Shown piece by piece: positions 32,293 through 44,613 of a DNA stretch of 64,000 bases. Source of the stretch: Lentinus brumalis (taxonomy: Eukaryota > Basidiomycota > Agaricomycetes > Polyporales > Polyporaceae); assembly GCA_001792895.1 (NCBI GenBank), contig MARA01000017.1, forward strand, positions 496,001 through 560,000. Direction: 5' to 3'. Below the pieces are notes generated by a model. It saw only the letters and a program-made list of their open reading frames with translations. It had not been told where the DNA came from and ran no database searches. Positions within the stretch are counted from its first letter, which is position 1, and each line of letters opens with the position of its first letter. The position numbers and the translations under genes are program-made.

Positions 32293-35200
32293 CTACCTCG
32301 ATGGGATCGTCCCGCAGCTCTCCGCCCGATACCCGACGCAGCGGCGGTCCTGCACCGTACACGCACGGAGACACCAGAAGCAACGGCCGCGCGGCTCATC
32401 GTCGAACGACTCGACGCGGTCGCGCTCAAGCTCGACAAGGGAGGACACAGACTCAGAGTCCGCGTCGTCTGAGACCCATCGAGCGGACTTCGGGCCGTCT
32501 CGAACGAATCGCGTCGGGAGGTTCAGCGGGTTCGTCTTCGGGCGGTGCCGCCGCTTCTTGACGTCGCTCCTGCTCTGCCTCTGCTTGATACCGAAGTGGA
32601 GCGGGGCAGGCGCAGTCTTGAGCGGGTCTGAGTCGTTCTCGGCGGCCTGACGTCGGGCTCCGGGATGCGGGCGAAGTACATCTTGCCTGTCGTCCAGCGT
32701 GAGAAGAGAAGGTGAATCCGCTCGTACCCGGTGATGTCGCTGAGGTTGGTGAACGGGATCTCGGGCGGCCACCCGATGAGCTCGTACCCGAGGCCGACGT
32801 AGACGTTGACATGGTACGACTTCAGCGTCCATCGCATGCGAGCATCTGGATCGCCAGAGCGAGTCGCTGACCGTCCGCATGTTGTGAGTCCGTCTGTGCT
32901 CTTTCTGCTTCGAGAATGTACTCACCAAGGTCGGAATTCATCCCCACTCGCAGCTCTCCCCGCTCCTGCATCTCGACTCGAGCATAGTGCGCCCGCAGTG
33001 TCTTTCCTGGAGCGCGATAGCCAGTCATCGCGTCGGTGCCAAGCCTGGGTGTGGAGGTGAGCAGCGACGAGACGACGGTCGGATGAGGTTTGGTACTTGG
33101 AGACTCAAGCGCGACCACCTCAAGCGTTTTGACAGCCTGCATGTAGCGCGGATGCACCGGCATGCCAGTGTCCGTCGGCAAGTACGACTGCTCTGCTGAC
33201 ATGCTCGCATTCTGAAGAGCAGCCAGGCACCATGCCGCGTCGATCTCCGATATTCCTGCGCTACTAGCACTGGGCTTGATATCATACTATGTCAACCTCT
33301 GCACCTTCCCATCCTGTCCTTTTTGATATGCTGTACTACTGGCACTTGTCAGTTCTCCATACCAATATATCCTGACCACTCCTTCATACACGTCTGCTTG
33401 CCATCTCACTCTGCACGCAAGCTCCCCTTCTCCAATGGTCTGACTCCTAGGAGACCTTGGCAAGCTAGACATTTGACTGGATCAAATTACTTACTGGCTT
33501 GAAATTGGTCTCTGATCCGAGCAGCGACCCTGTGGTTAAGCGGCTGCCGCTCGTCGCTCGGGAATCACCTCAATATCTCCCAGCGCGCTGTTTCACCATG
33601 CAGGAAATATCATCGCCGGCAGGTTGTCAACTGCTTCACATTTCTTTCGAGTTCAATGGAGGTGTACTATTCTGTGTGTATCGAGCCTTCATTGATATCC
33701 TGGAGCAGCAGAGGCTGTAGTAAGGAAGTTGGAACAGGTTCACAGCATGTCCCAAGTCAGTTGGGGAGCCACGAGCAGGGTACCAAGACAACAGGTTTTC
33801 CAACCCTCGTGCAACCTCCAGTAGCACGATCAGCATGGAACTGCATCATACGCTTCGAGCCTAGCGTAGATGGCGTTCCAGATTCCACATCCCGAGGTGA
33901 TATTCAACAACTACAGGCTCAGCACAGTTCAACAACATGCAATATATACTTGTGAGGGCTCGAGAGTGAATACTACTCTGACTGCATGCACACCTGGCTG
34001 CAACCCTCCATGTGCAAGACAGGTCGTCAGCTCGTTCCTCAAGCTCCTGCAGTGAGTCAGTGACCGTCGCACGATATTCGACTGCGAAACGCGGGCGGTA
34101 CGAGCGAGCCGGCCGCATTGATGTCTCGCCAACTCACCTAGTGTTAGTGGCCCGGATTCCCGGACATGCGAGGCACACGGAGCACGAGACGGGCGCCGTC
34201 ACGGTGCTGAAGGCGTCCCGGTGCCGAACTCGCGAGTTGGGCAGCGAGACGCCTTCGAACAGCATGAACCCGTTCTGCGTACCTTCCGTTTCCATCGCAC
34301 GCCGGCCGGTGCTAGCCTGCGAGTCAGCACGCGGATTTGAATCGTCATCGTGAGACATGTACTAGTACCACGCACGGCGAAGCCGACGCATGGATCATGC
34401 GGCCGGCCCATGCTCAATTCAGTGCGGAGGCACTCACCTGCGCCGCGGCCACACGACGGCAGAGTCGGCGCCGCGGTGAGTGCCCATTTCTGCGCAAGAC
34501 AGCCCGCCCGACCGCCGACGTCGGACAACGTGAGTTCACTCACCTTCACGCGATCGTCCGGGCGGTCCTGAAGGCCTGACATGCCTCTTGCCGTGCGTCG
34601 TGTGTGCCCGCAGACATACGCACATGCCGGGCTCGACGGCATGCACAATCGCTCTGGCTCGCCGTTGAACATTGACGTCCAGCTCGGTGTCGGCGACGCT
34701 CGAGCTCAGGACGCGCATCAAATCAGAGGTAGCTAATCCCGAGCCCTACTGTACCTCGCGCCGACATGATCGCACCGCGTAGCGGGCTTTGAAGTACGAG
34801 TCCGTTGGCAATCGGACGGCGAGAGATGCACGGCGTGCTCACCTGTCCTTTCGCCGCCTGACGAGCATGTCCCGCTCCTGGAGCCACACGCGGCCTCAGA
34901 GCCAGTGTCGTACGCGCATACGTCCCGGGTACGCACTGCGTCGGCGGCGGGTTGGTACACGGCGCACGCAGGTCTTCGTGACGAGCACTGGGCGACCCTG
35001 AGGAATCGGGAACCACCTTGCACGCAGTCGAGTCGTACCTCACGGAAGCGACTTGGTACAGACCCCACGCCGCGGCCATCGGGTGAGATATCGCGTATGC
35101 CACGGCCGTCGAGACCCTGCCCGCCGTACGCCGTGTCGTCCTGAAGCGACGCCCGCTCCTGTCGCTGGCAGGACATAGCACTTGCGTCCGAGTCCTTGTC

Positions 35201-36020
35201 GTGCAGAACAAATACACGCGTCGGGAGTGCTGGAGCCGTACCTGCAATGTGCGAAGCGTGCTCTCCTCGACCTGGTGCGCTAGTTCTGCGATCCCGGGGA
35301 AGATCTGACAGTGGTGACGCGTCAGTCAGCAAGCGAAATTGGGCGGCGAAGAACTTACTTCAGAGCCCTGGTTCCCATGCGCCTAGCCGTCCCAGTCTCC
35401 CAGATGATCGCGGTGCCGCCATGAAAGTGCATTGAGCGGCGACGCGGCGGCCGGGTTAGAATTGCGGTCGCAAGTACTTGCATTGGGTGGGCCTGGCAAT
35501 GGGACCTGGTCTCGATGCGCTCTGTCACGAGCTCGACGTGTTGCCACACGCGGCAGAGCGTGGTACAGTACGAAGGACACGCAAGAGCGCGTGCGACTCG
35601 CGCGGATCCCGGCGTGCCCGGTCGCTGCAGGGTCGCAGCGCGATGAGAAGAGGCCGACGAACGCACATATCTGAATACCCGCCTGAGCGGCGAGACGCAC
35701 TCCGGCCGACGGGAGATCCGGGGGTGTGGTTCGCTGCGGGGCGAGCTTGGTACATTCGCTACGCGAAGGCGGCGCGTGATCTTGCGTGTCCGGATGCGAT
35801 GCTGCGATGCGCGTGTGTGAGAGTCGAAGCACGCGTGGACGGGCACTCGGACCAGCCCTGAAGTCGTGAGTATAAGAGAGCGGAGGTGGGACGAGGAGGA
35901 AGCATACCTGTCGCTGTTCCCCTTCCCCTTCACTTGTTTTCTTCCTGACAGCGTCGCGGGTCTTGTGTCCATCGTCGCTGGGCTGTGGGTGTGCAGAGCC
36001 GGTGCGGGTGGATCACTCAT
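32293..36020 (-). pseudogene. Unrecognised multi-exon gene Z, copy A, with two one-base frameshifts
   Basis: The start at 36020 gives MSDPPAPALHTHSPATMD, then GRKQVKGKGNSD, spliced to a basic Ser/Pro-rich segment. Further exon-like stretches read IFPGIAELAHQVEES, GFMLFEGVSLPNSRVR and TLRAHYARVEMQERGELRVG. The last part joins MNSDL to DARMRWTLKSYHVNVYVG across an intron, then LIGWPPEIPFTNLSDITGYE. Relative to copy B, A lacks one base at about 32650 (GGGCTCC versus GGGCTTCC) and one at about 32371, each shifting the frame. The gene lies head-to-head with SulP copy B. Middle exons are not resolved. No named domain; it is reminiscent of multicopy Agaricomycete hypothetical proteins (memory). Confidence 0.55.
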
Positions 36021-37454
36021 GTTTCCGTCGACAGCGCTGAGGAGACGTCGGTTGCCGCGTGACGCAGAAGAGGCGAAGGGCGAGTGGAGTGGGCGAGGGA
36101 CGTATGGGTCGGAGTAGTATGTAGTATATGCTTCGTGTACTTGTGCCATCCGCAATAACTTATTCCTCACTACAAAAGGCATTAGCCGTCAGCGTGCTGC
36201 ATCTGAGGACGAAGATAGACGAGACTCACCATAGCCGCATCGGCACGGTGACCTGTACGCTGCGCAGGTACGGTCGCAGACGGAGTCGCAGCAGACGGAA
36301 CGTGGCAATGGCGAGTACTAGCAGTTGTATGTACCATGTTCTGGGGATAGGCAGGTGCGGGGATATGGTGAAATGCACATACCAGTGTACTCTGTGTTTG
36401 TGTGCGTCCCACCTCAGAGTCGTCCTAGCAAGCAACTCGTGCTGCGCGTCCTGTCTCCATCGCTGCTGGCGAGTGTGCAGAGGTAGTGCCGCGCGCGAAT
36501 AGCTCGGGAACGTGGGATGCCGATGGGTGCGAAGGGCGAGTGGAACAGGCGAGAGATGGAGGGCTGTATGCGGTCGCTGCAGAGCAAAACCCGTGTACGT
36601 TGCCCTCTATTGCGAGCAGTCGAATGTCAGGATGGTTGTATGCGCTAAATCAAGCGAAGCTGGAACTCACGAGAGATGCATCGACATGCTGACTGGAGAT
36701 GGATGCGCGCAAGAGGGCCGATGCCGCGGTGTGCAGGGCCAGGAAGCGGCTCGGAAGCGGTGGGAGGGTGGCGGAGGGAGGCGAGAGCGCAGTGCAGGCG
36801 CGGTGTGCACTCTGCGGAGGGGGTGTTGCAAAGGGGACTGAACGCGGGCACCTGGCATGGCAGGCGGCGTGCGTTGGGGCGTGGAAGCGTGCAGAGAGCG
36901 GAGACGGCAGCGAGAGACGCGTCCGAGCAGAAGCGCGAGACGAGGGACGCGATCGAGAGAGACAGCGTCGGCCAGGAGCGAGAGCAGAGAGAGAGCAGCG
37001 ACAGGCAGCGACTGGCAGCGACTTGAGAGCAGCTGCGCTGCTCTCCCGCGCGCCTCCCACCGACGCGTGACGTCAGCGGATCGGGCCGACGGCACTTCGA
37101 ACTCAGCAAAGCAGAGCTGCATCGCATCTGAGGCTGCTGAGCGCGCTTGATTCCGAGGAGCCACAACTTTCACCCGCTGGTGAGTCGCGACTTTGCAGAA
37201 CGACGCAGAGGCGAAGCCAAACTGCCTCAGCCTGGCTTCTGCAAGGTATCAACACCGAGTAAAGGCAGACCACTACCAGGTGCGGGCCGCGGTCGGAACG
37301 GGCACGGTAATAACCAGCGGCTTATCTACGCGAACCAGGGCGGACCTGACACCGAAGCGAAGTGATAGCGTCACTGCCCGTTCAAGGTATCTCCCACAGC
37401 TTGTCTTCTGCTCTTGCGCTCACGACAGTCGATGTCTTGCGAGAATCTGTACTG
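36021..37454. promoter_or_regulatory. Divergent intergenic region between Z (copy A) and SulP fragment B
   Basis: No gene supported; long open frames on both strands here (around 36650-37173) overlap each other and arise from GC-rich, purine-biased sequence. A hairpin-capable GAGAGCAGC-TGC-GCTGCTCTC lies at about 37024-37044. GGTGAGT...TTTGCAG at about 37179-37198 could be a short spliced leader segment. The unit junction A/B (37175) falls inside. The same region recurs at 44614-46116. Confidence 0.4.
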
Positions 37455-38717
37455 ATGTTGCGCCATAGTGCAGGAGATTCGCCTGGGGAAGGCACTAGTT
37501 CACCCATGCCAGTCCAACATGCAGAAGCAGGGTCGCCTGGCATTCGCGATATGGAAGCCTATTTGCGACTGCAGAGTGGGTCGCCACCCGCGCGCGCAGG
37601 GTAAGTTCAACGCGCTTCTTGAACTGTACGTTTGCTGATGTGTTCTGGTGGTCACGTACAGGCTCTTGCAACCGAGAAGCTTCGTCTCGTCGAGCTCTCG
37701 GTCCTCTCGACCAGCCCATGTCCCGCTGGCCCTCCACTCGCGCGACACCATCCGGGACAGCACCATGGCGATCTCCAGCAGGCCACTCCGCACACCGTCG
37801 CAGCACTCCTCGCACTCTCAGGAGGCCTTCATTTTCCCGGACATCAGCTCCACGCCTTCCGACCCACACGAGGCCACTGCGTCGCCGACCGCTGCGTCCT
37901 CGGTAATGTCCTTCAAGCCTGCGGACGACGTCAGCGACCTCGAGGCCTCCACGTCGACGCTCTCCACCGAGCAGTCTGGCGCGGCGACCCCGCGTGCGCA
38001 CCCGGGCACCTCTCAGCCGTCTGCGTTGTCCCGCTTGCTGGCCCGTCACGACGAGTGGTCCCGCTCGGAGCCCCTCTCTCCCATTCCCAGCGAATCCAGC
38101 GTCCCGACTCCCACCGCCGAGCGTCCGGACATCATGCACAGGTCCCTGTCCGTCATCTGTGAACAGCCAAGTAGCCCAGTTACGTCTCAAGGACCGTCAC
38201 ATGGGCGCGAAGCTGTCGACCCAGAATCTCCGAGCGAGAGTGTGCCGCTACTTTCCGACCTCGAGGCGAGCCACCGGACATATCATGCGAACGGCGATTC
38301 TCGCTCGGAGGCCGTCGGGAAGCGCAGCAGCAGGGGATCTGTGAAGGGTGTTGCTTCGCGGGTAGCGAAGAGTGCCGGCCCACTCGCGACGACAGCACTG
38401 AGGTCATTGCCGGCGGTGATCCTTGGCACGTTGCTCAACGTCCTCGATGGCATATCCTGTGTGTCAAGTCCCTTGCCTTCCAGAGCACCTGACTGACAAA
38501 CGTTCGCAGATGGCATGATCATCTTCCCCGCAGCCGGGGTGTTCAATGACCTTGGAGGGACGGGCGTGTCGATGTTCTTCGTCTCGTGAGTCTTCACGAG
38601 CCGAACCAGAGCTGCTAACCAAACAAGCGGTGAAGGGCAATCATCTGCCAGCTCATCTACTCCGCCGGTGCGAGTGGATTTGCGGGCGCGAACGGCAGCA
38701 TGATGATCGAGGTGGTG
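37455..38717 (+). pseudogene. SulP transporter gene fragment, copy B (exons 1-4 only)
   Basis: Same content as copy A: exons 1-4 with intact frames and splice sites, almost identical to the functional copy. Identity collapses right after exon 4 (donor GTGAGTGCGG instead of GTAAGTACTA), where only a patchy exon-5 remnant remains before unrelated spacer. No transporter core, STAS or nucleotide-binding domain. It retains the upstream region of the functional gene and so could still be transcribed. Confidence 0.88.
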
Positions 38718-40748
38718 GTGAGTGCGGCGCCGTTAGCCGTTTGCGTTTACTCACCGGGCGCGCAGGCGTTCTTCGCGGACGAGATTGGTGAAGATGCCGG
38801 AGGGGGCGGGGGCGGAGGGATTGGGCGTGCCGAGGCCGAGGAGATCGTACCAGAGATAAAGCGTGGAATAGGGCGTGTTGCGGGCTGTATAGAAAACCGA
38901 GGGCGTGTTGCGGGCTGTATAATAAACTGGGAGTGTCTTCCCTCGAAGAGCGGGCTGCAGCCCAACTTGGAGTGCGCACTTGCAGGATGACAGCGACGTC
39001 GTCTGGCTTCACGCAGGCTCAGAAGAGGTTGTTCTATTGCGGGCCAACGACTCGGGGAGGGTGTGCATCCTCTCTCTGCAGACCCCAAAGGCGCGGTTCG
39101 GGAACCGTGATCCTGGTATTGGCGTCAATCTGGTGATTGCAGAGCGGTGCACCGCGTGCATCAACCTTGATTCGAACCACTATGTACGTACAGCTTCGCT
39201 AGCTACGCGTATCCACCCTCTCTCTTCCTCTCTTGCCCTGTAGGCCTTGCGACGCGTCTAGAAAATACGAGCAGTTCAGGCCGTCTCGAAGCAAGGCCAC
39301 CCCGCTGCCGCCAGCCTATCCCTCGGTCGACGACTGGCGTGTCGTCGCATGAAGACAAGCGACAAGATGCGTCACTACGGAGTGGAAATGCTCGAGAAAG
39401 GTACGCGACATACCAGCTTGCTCAGCGCGCTCCTGATGCTCAGAGATCACTGCACGATAGCCGGCCGCCGTTGATGTCGCGCAGCTCGGAAAAGCCTCTT
39501 GGTACACATGAAGACACGAAAGTATGTTTTATCGCGTGTATCAAGTTTCAACCGCTGCCCGTGTAGCTGTTCAAGTCACGTCGCCGCCCGCAGAACGTAC
39601 CTACAGCCGTTCCTCGAGAGCCCGACTGGAGGCAGCGAGCAAATGGCTGCGAACACTGGCACAACGCGTACCAAGTCGCCTCGGCCACTGCCCGCAGCAT
39701 GAGAACGTTCAGCAGCGAGTGGCACCAGTTCGAGGCTCGTGGCATGCTAGCGAAGGCTGGCGGAGCGGCTCCGACAGCCGCTCTCCTCCCTGGCAACGAG
39801 AGATCCCCTTGCGGGATCAATATTGCCATAGTGGCTTGCGATCTTCGCGCGCCCAGCAAGTCACAGCATGTCCGAGGCCCTTGGTACAAGGATGGCAGGT
39901 CTTGTGGCATACCCTCGTGCCTCCCGGCCTCTCATCCTAGTCCCAGGTGCCTCCGTGAACTGCCTCACGCGCCACTGCAGCTATCTTGCGAGGCTCCGTC
40001 GCCATTGCGCGACTGGGAGCCATCACGGTTGGTACACACGGACTTATGTTTGTTCGTGTGTACTAGCCGCGAGACGTACCAGACGGCCAGCACGCTGTTC
40101 TGCGAGAGCACGAAGCACGCAGCGAGTGCGGCAGGCAGCTGGACAGAATGTGTACCAAGCCGCCTCGGAGTCGGCCATTCTCCATACCATGGGAATGTTC
40201 CGCAGTGACGGGCAAAACTAGCTTGAGACACAATCGCAGCTGTCTCGCGTGGGGCCGCGGCGTGCTAGCGGAGCGGCTCCGACAGGCGGTCCTTTCATCA
40301 ACGAGAGATTCGCTGCGGAATCAATCGTGGTTAAGCGAGCTGCTCGTCCAGCTTGTCGGATTGCGTCCCGACACATCGGAGCACGCCTGAGGCCCTTGGT
40401 GCACGGATGAGAAGTCTTTGGACATGGAGCCATGTCCCCAGACTCCACATCCTAGTACCAAGAGGCCCCTTCAGCTACTGCAGCTCGGACGATGGTCTGC
40501 CGCCGTGAGGAGGTGAGAGCGACTTGGAGAGCTCGCCGGCAAGCTGTACCAAGTGTGCTCGGGAGGGCGTCGACTCATCTCCATCCCCGGCCGCATTCTG
40601 ATCCCTGTGACCTGTAGATTCCTTGCACAATACATCAAAGCATGTGAGCCGATCGCGATATTCACATCTCTAGCACCGCAACAGCGCCCGGAGGGCAGTA
40701 CATCAGAAGCCTAGCACAACAACAGACAACGAAAATCTCGAGTACATA
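38718..40748. other. Spacer of unit B; no complete gene supported
   Basis: Counterpart of 29832-32292, shorter because it lacks the 375-400-bp block found in A and one minisatellite unit (two copies of the GCGGGCTGTATA repeat at about 38875-38932). Exon-like pieces are the same as in A. No gene could be assembled. Confidence 0.5.
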
Positions 40749-43700
40749 TCAATCTACCTCGATGGGATCGTCCCGCAGCTCTCCGCCCGATACCCGACGC
40801 AGCGGCGGTCCTGCACCGTACACGCACGGAAGACACCAGAAGCAACAGCCGCGCGGCTCGTCGTCGAACGACTCGACGCGGTCGCGCTCAAGCTCGACGA
40901 GGGAGGACACAGACTCAGAGTCCGCATCCGCGTGGTCTGAGACCCATCGAGCGGACTTCGGGCCGTCTCGAACGAATCGTGTTGGGAGGTTCAGCGGGTT
41001 CGTCTTCGGGCGGTGCCGCCGCTTCTTGACGTCGCTCCTGCTCTGCCTCTGCTTGATACCAAAGTGGAGCGGGGCAGGCGCAGTCTTGAGCGGGTCTGAG
41101 TCGTTCTCGGCGGCCTGACGTCGGGCTTCCGGGATGCGGGCGAAGTACATCTTGCCCGTCTTCCAGCGTGAGAGAAGAAGGTGAATCCGCTCGTACCCGG
41201 TGATGTCGCTGAGGTTGGTGAACGGGATCTCGGGTGGCCAGCCGATGAGCTCGTACCCGAGGCCGACGTAGACGTTGACATGGTACGACTTCAGCGTCCA
41301 TCGCATGCGAGCATCTGGATCACCAGAGCGAGTTGCTGACCGTCCGCATGTCGTGAGTCCGTCTGTGCTCTTTCTGCCTCGAGAAAGTACTCACCAAGGT
41401 CGGAATTCATCCCCACTCGCAGCTCTCCTCGCTCCTGCATCTCGACTCGAGCATAGTGCGCCCGCAGCGTCTTTCCGGGGGCGTGATAGCCAGTCATTAG
41501 GTCGGTGAGCCCGGGTGTGGAGGTGAGCAGCGACGAGACGACGATTGGATGAGGTTTGGTACTTGTAGACTCAAGCACAACCACCTCAAGCGTTGCGACA
41601 GCCTGCACGTAGTGCGGATGCACCGGCATGTCCGTCCGCAAGTACAACCTTACATTCCATCATGCGCTGCTCTGCTGACATGCTTACACTCTGATGAGCG
41701 GCCAAGCTCTGTATAGTCATGCGGCATGGCACCTTGCCGCGTCGCGCTAGCACTGGGCTCGATATCATACTATGTCATCCTCTGCACCTTCCCATCCTGT
41801 CCTTCTTGATATGCTGTACTACTGGTACTTGTCAGTATCCATACCAATATATTTTGACCACTCCTTCATACACGTCTGCTTGCCATCTCACTCTGCACGC
41901 AAGCTCTCTATCCTCCTCCAATGGTCTGAGAAACCTTGGCAGGCTAGACATCTGGATCAAATTACTTACTGGCTTGAAATTGGTCTCTGATCCGAGCAGC
42001 GACCCTGTGGTTAAGCGGCTGCCGCTCGTCGCTCGGGAATCACCTCAATATCTCCTTCAAGTTAGAAGCCCAGCGCACTGTTTCACCATGCAGGAAATAT
42101 CATCACAGGCAGGTCGTCAGGTGCTTCACATTTCTTTCGAGTTCAACTGAGGTATGGGTGCCTGCTGAGCCTCCAGGTGTTCTGTGTACCAGTGTGTGTA
42201 TCGAGCCTTGAGTGATATTCTGGAGCAGCAGAGGCTGTAGCAAGGACCAGGTTCACAGCATGTCCCAAGTCAGTTGGGGAGCCACGAGCAGGGTACCAAG
42301 ACAACAAGTTTTCCGACCCTCGTGCGACCTCCAGTAGCACGATCAGCATGGAACTGCATCATACGCTTCGAGCCTAGCGTAGATGGCGTTCCAGATTCCA
42401 CATCCCGAGGTGATATTCAATAACTACATGTTCAGCACAGTTCAACGACATGCTGCTGCATCATATATATGTGAGGGCTCGAGAGTGAATACTACTCTGA
42501 CTGCATGCACACCTGGCTGCAACTCTCTATGCCATGGAAGACAGGTCGTCAGCTCGTTCCTCAAGCTCCTGCAGTGAGTCAGCGACCGTCGCACGATATT
42601 CGACTGCGAAACGCGGGCGGTACGAGCGAGCCGGCCGCATTAATATTGATGTCTCGCCAACTCACCTAGTGTTAGTGGCCGCGAATGCCCGGACATGCGA
42701 GGCACACGGAGCACGAGACGGGCGCCGTCACGGTGCTGAAGGCGTCCCGGTGCCGAACTCGCGAGTTGGGCAGCGAGACGCCTTCGAACAGCATGAACCC
42801 GTTCTGCGTACCTTCCGTTTCCATCGCACGCCGGCCCCGGTGCTAGCCTGGAAGTCAGCACGCGGATTCGAATAGTCATCGTGAGACATGTACTAGTACC
42901 ACGCACGGCGAAGCCGTCGCATCGTGATCATGTGGCCGGCCCATGCTCAATTCAATGCGGCGGCACTCACCTGTGCCGGCGGCCAAACGACGGCAGAGTC
43001 GGCGCCGCGGTGAGGCTGCCCATTTTCTGCGCAAGTCAGCCCGCCCGACCGCCGACGTCGGACAACGTGAGTTCACTCACCTTCACGCGATCGTCCGGCG
43101 GGCGGTCCTGAAGGCCTGACATGCCTCTTGCCGTGCGTCGTGTGTGCCCGCAGACATACGCATATGCCGGGGCTCGACGGCATGCACTGCGATCGCTCTG
43201 GCTCGCCGTTGAACATTGACGTCCAGCTCGGTGTCGGCGACGCTCGAGCTCAGGACGGGCGCATCAAATCAGAGGTAGCTAATCCCGAGCCCTACTGTAC
43301 CTCGCGCCGACATGATCGCACCGCGTAGCGGGCTTTGAAGTACGAGTCCGTTGGCAATCGGACGGCGAGAGATGTGCACGGCGTGCTCACCTGTCCTGTT
43401 CGCCGTCCTGACGAGCATGTCCCCCGCTCCTGGAGCCACACGCGGCCTCAGAGCCAGTGTCGTACGCGCATACGTCCCGGGTACGCACTGCGTCGGCGCC
43501 GGGCGCCGGGCTTGGTACACGGCGCACGCAGGTCTTCGTGACGAGCACTGGGCGACCCTGAGGAATCGGGAACCACCTTGCACGCAGTCGAGTCGGTACC
43601 TCACGGAAGCGACTTGGTACAGACCCCACGCCGCGGCCATCGGGTGAGATATCGTGTATGCCACGGCCGTCGAGACCCTGCCCGCCGTACGCCGTGTCGT

Positions 43701-44613
43701 CCTGAAGCGACGCCCGCTCCTGTCGCTGGCAGGACATAGCACTTGCGTCCGAGTCCTTGTCGTGCAGAACAAATACACGCGTCGGGAGTGCTGGAGCCGT
43801 ACCTGCAATGTGCGAAGCGTCACCTCGTACGAGCTGAGAGTTCTCCTCGACCTGGTGCGCTAGTTCTGCGATCCCGGGGAAGATCTGACAGTGGTGACGC
43901 GTCAGTCAGCAAGCGAAATTGGGCGGCGAAGAACTTACTTCAGAGCCCTGGTTTCCCATGCGCCTAGCCGTCCCAGTCCCCAGTCTCCCAGATGATCGCG
44001 GTGCCGCCATGAAAGTGCATTGAGTGGCGACGCGGCGGCCGGGTTAGAATTGCGGGTCGCAAGGTACTTGCATTGGGTGGGCCCGTCGTCTCGAATGCGT
44101 GACCTGGTGCGGTCATTCGCTCTGTCACGAGCTCGACGTGTTGCCACACGCGGCAGAGCGTGGTACAGTACGAAGGAACACGCAAGAGCGCGTGCGACTC
44201 GCGCGGATCCCGGCGTGCCCGGTCGCTGCAGGGTCGCAGCGCGATGAGAAGAGGCCGACGAACGCACATATCTGAATACCCGCTCGAGCGGCGAGACGCA
44301 CTCCGGCCGACGGGAGATCCGGGGGAGTGGTTCGCTGCGGGGCGAGCTTGGTACATTCGCTACGCGAAGGCGGCGCGTGATCTTGCGTGTCCCGGATGCG
44401 CGTGTGTTTGAGAGTCGAAGCACGCGTGGACGGGCACTCGGACCAGCCCTGAAGTCGTTGAGTATAAGAGAGACGGCGGTGGGACGAGGAGGAAGCATAC
44501 CTGTCGCTGTTCCCCTTCCCCTTCACTTGTTTTCTTCCTGACAGCGTCGCGGGTCTTGTGTCCATCGTCGCTGGGCTGTGGGTGTGCAGAGCCGGTGCGG
44601 GTGGATCACTCAT
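40749..44613 (-). CDS. Unrecognised multi-exon gene Z, copy B
   Basis: Counterpart of copy A. It starts MSDPPAPALHTHSPATMD at 44613. The C-terminal exon reads through from DARMRWTLKSYHVN, LIGWPPEIPFTNLSDITGYE and LLSRWKTGKMYFARIPEA to a Lys/Arg-rich part (DVKKRRHRPKTNP) and an acidic Ser-rich tail, stopping at 40749 without the two shifts seen in A. The exon before it contains MPVHPHYVQAVATLEVVVLE; its 5' side differs from A by a 20-bp insertion near 41648-41668. Basic Ser/Pro-rich composition suggests a nuclear protein, but this is inference. The middle exon structure is unresolved, so the intactness of the whole gene is not shown. Confidence 0.5.

Larger units (their letters stand above)
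28275..37174. repeat. Tandem unit A (8.9 kb): SulP 5' fragment plus gene Z
   Basis: The anchor CGCTGGTGAGTCG occurs at 28275, 37175 and 45837, giving a unit of 8,900 bp here and 8,662 bp for the next. Sequence is clearly shared throughout: SulP exons 1-4, the spacer, the divergent gene Z and its upstream region. Unit A differs from B by many small indels and by a block of about 375-400 bp near 31130-31525 that B lacks. The end of the 22-kb inverted-repeat unit lies only 16 bp before the alignable start of this copy. Confidence 0.92.

Noticed and set aside
30600..36000. Recurring TTGGTACA/TGTACCAA words in the tandem spacer
   Set aside because: They catch the eye, but the GGTAC core is only modestly above chance by hand count and shows no regular spacing.
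36645..37173. Three overlapping minus-strand open frames of 136-173 codons upstream of SulP (also 45262-45835)
   Set aside because: Low-complexity Ala/Arg/Ser/Pro composition, all frames open at once, and position in the divergent intergenic region.
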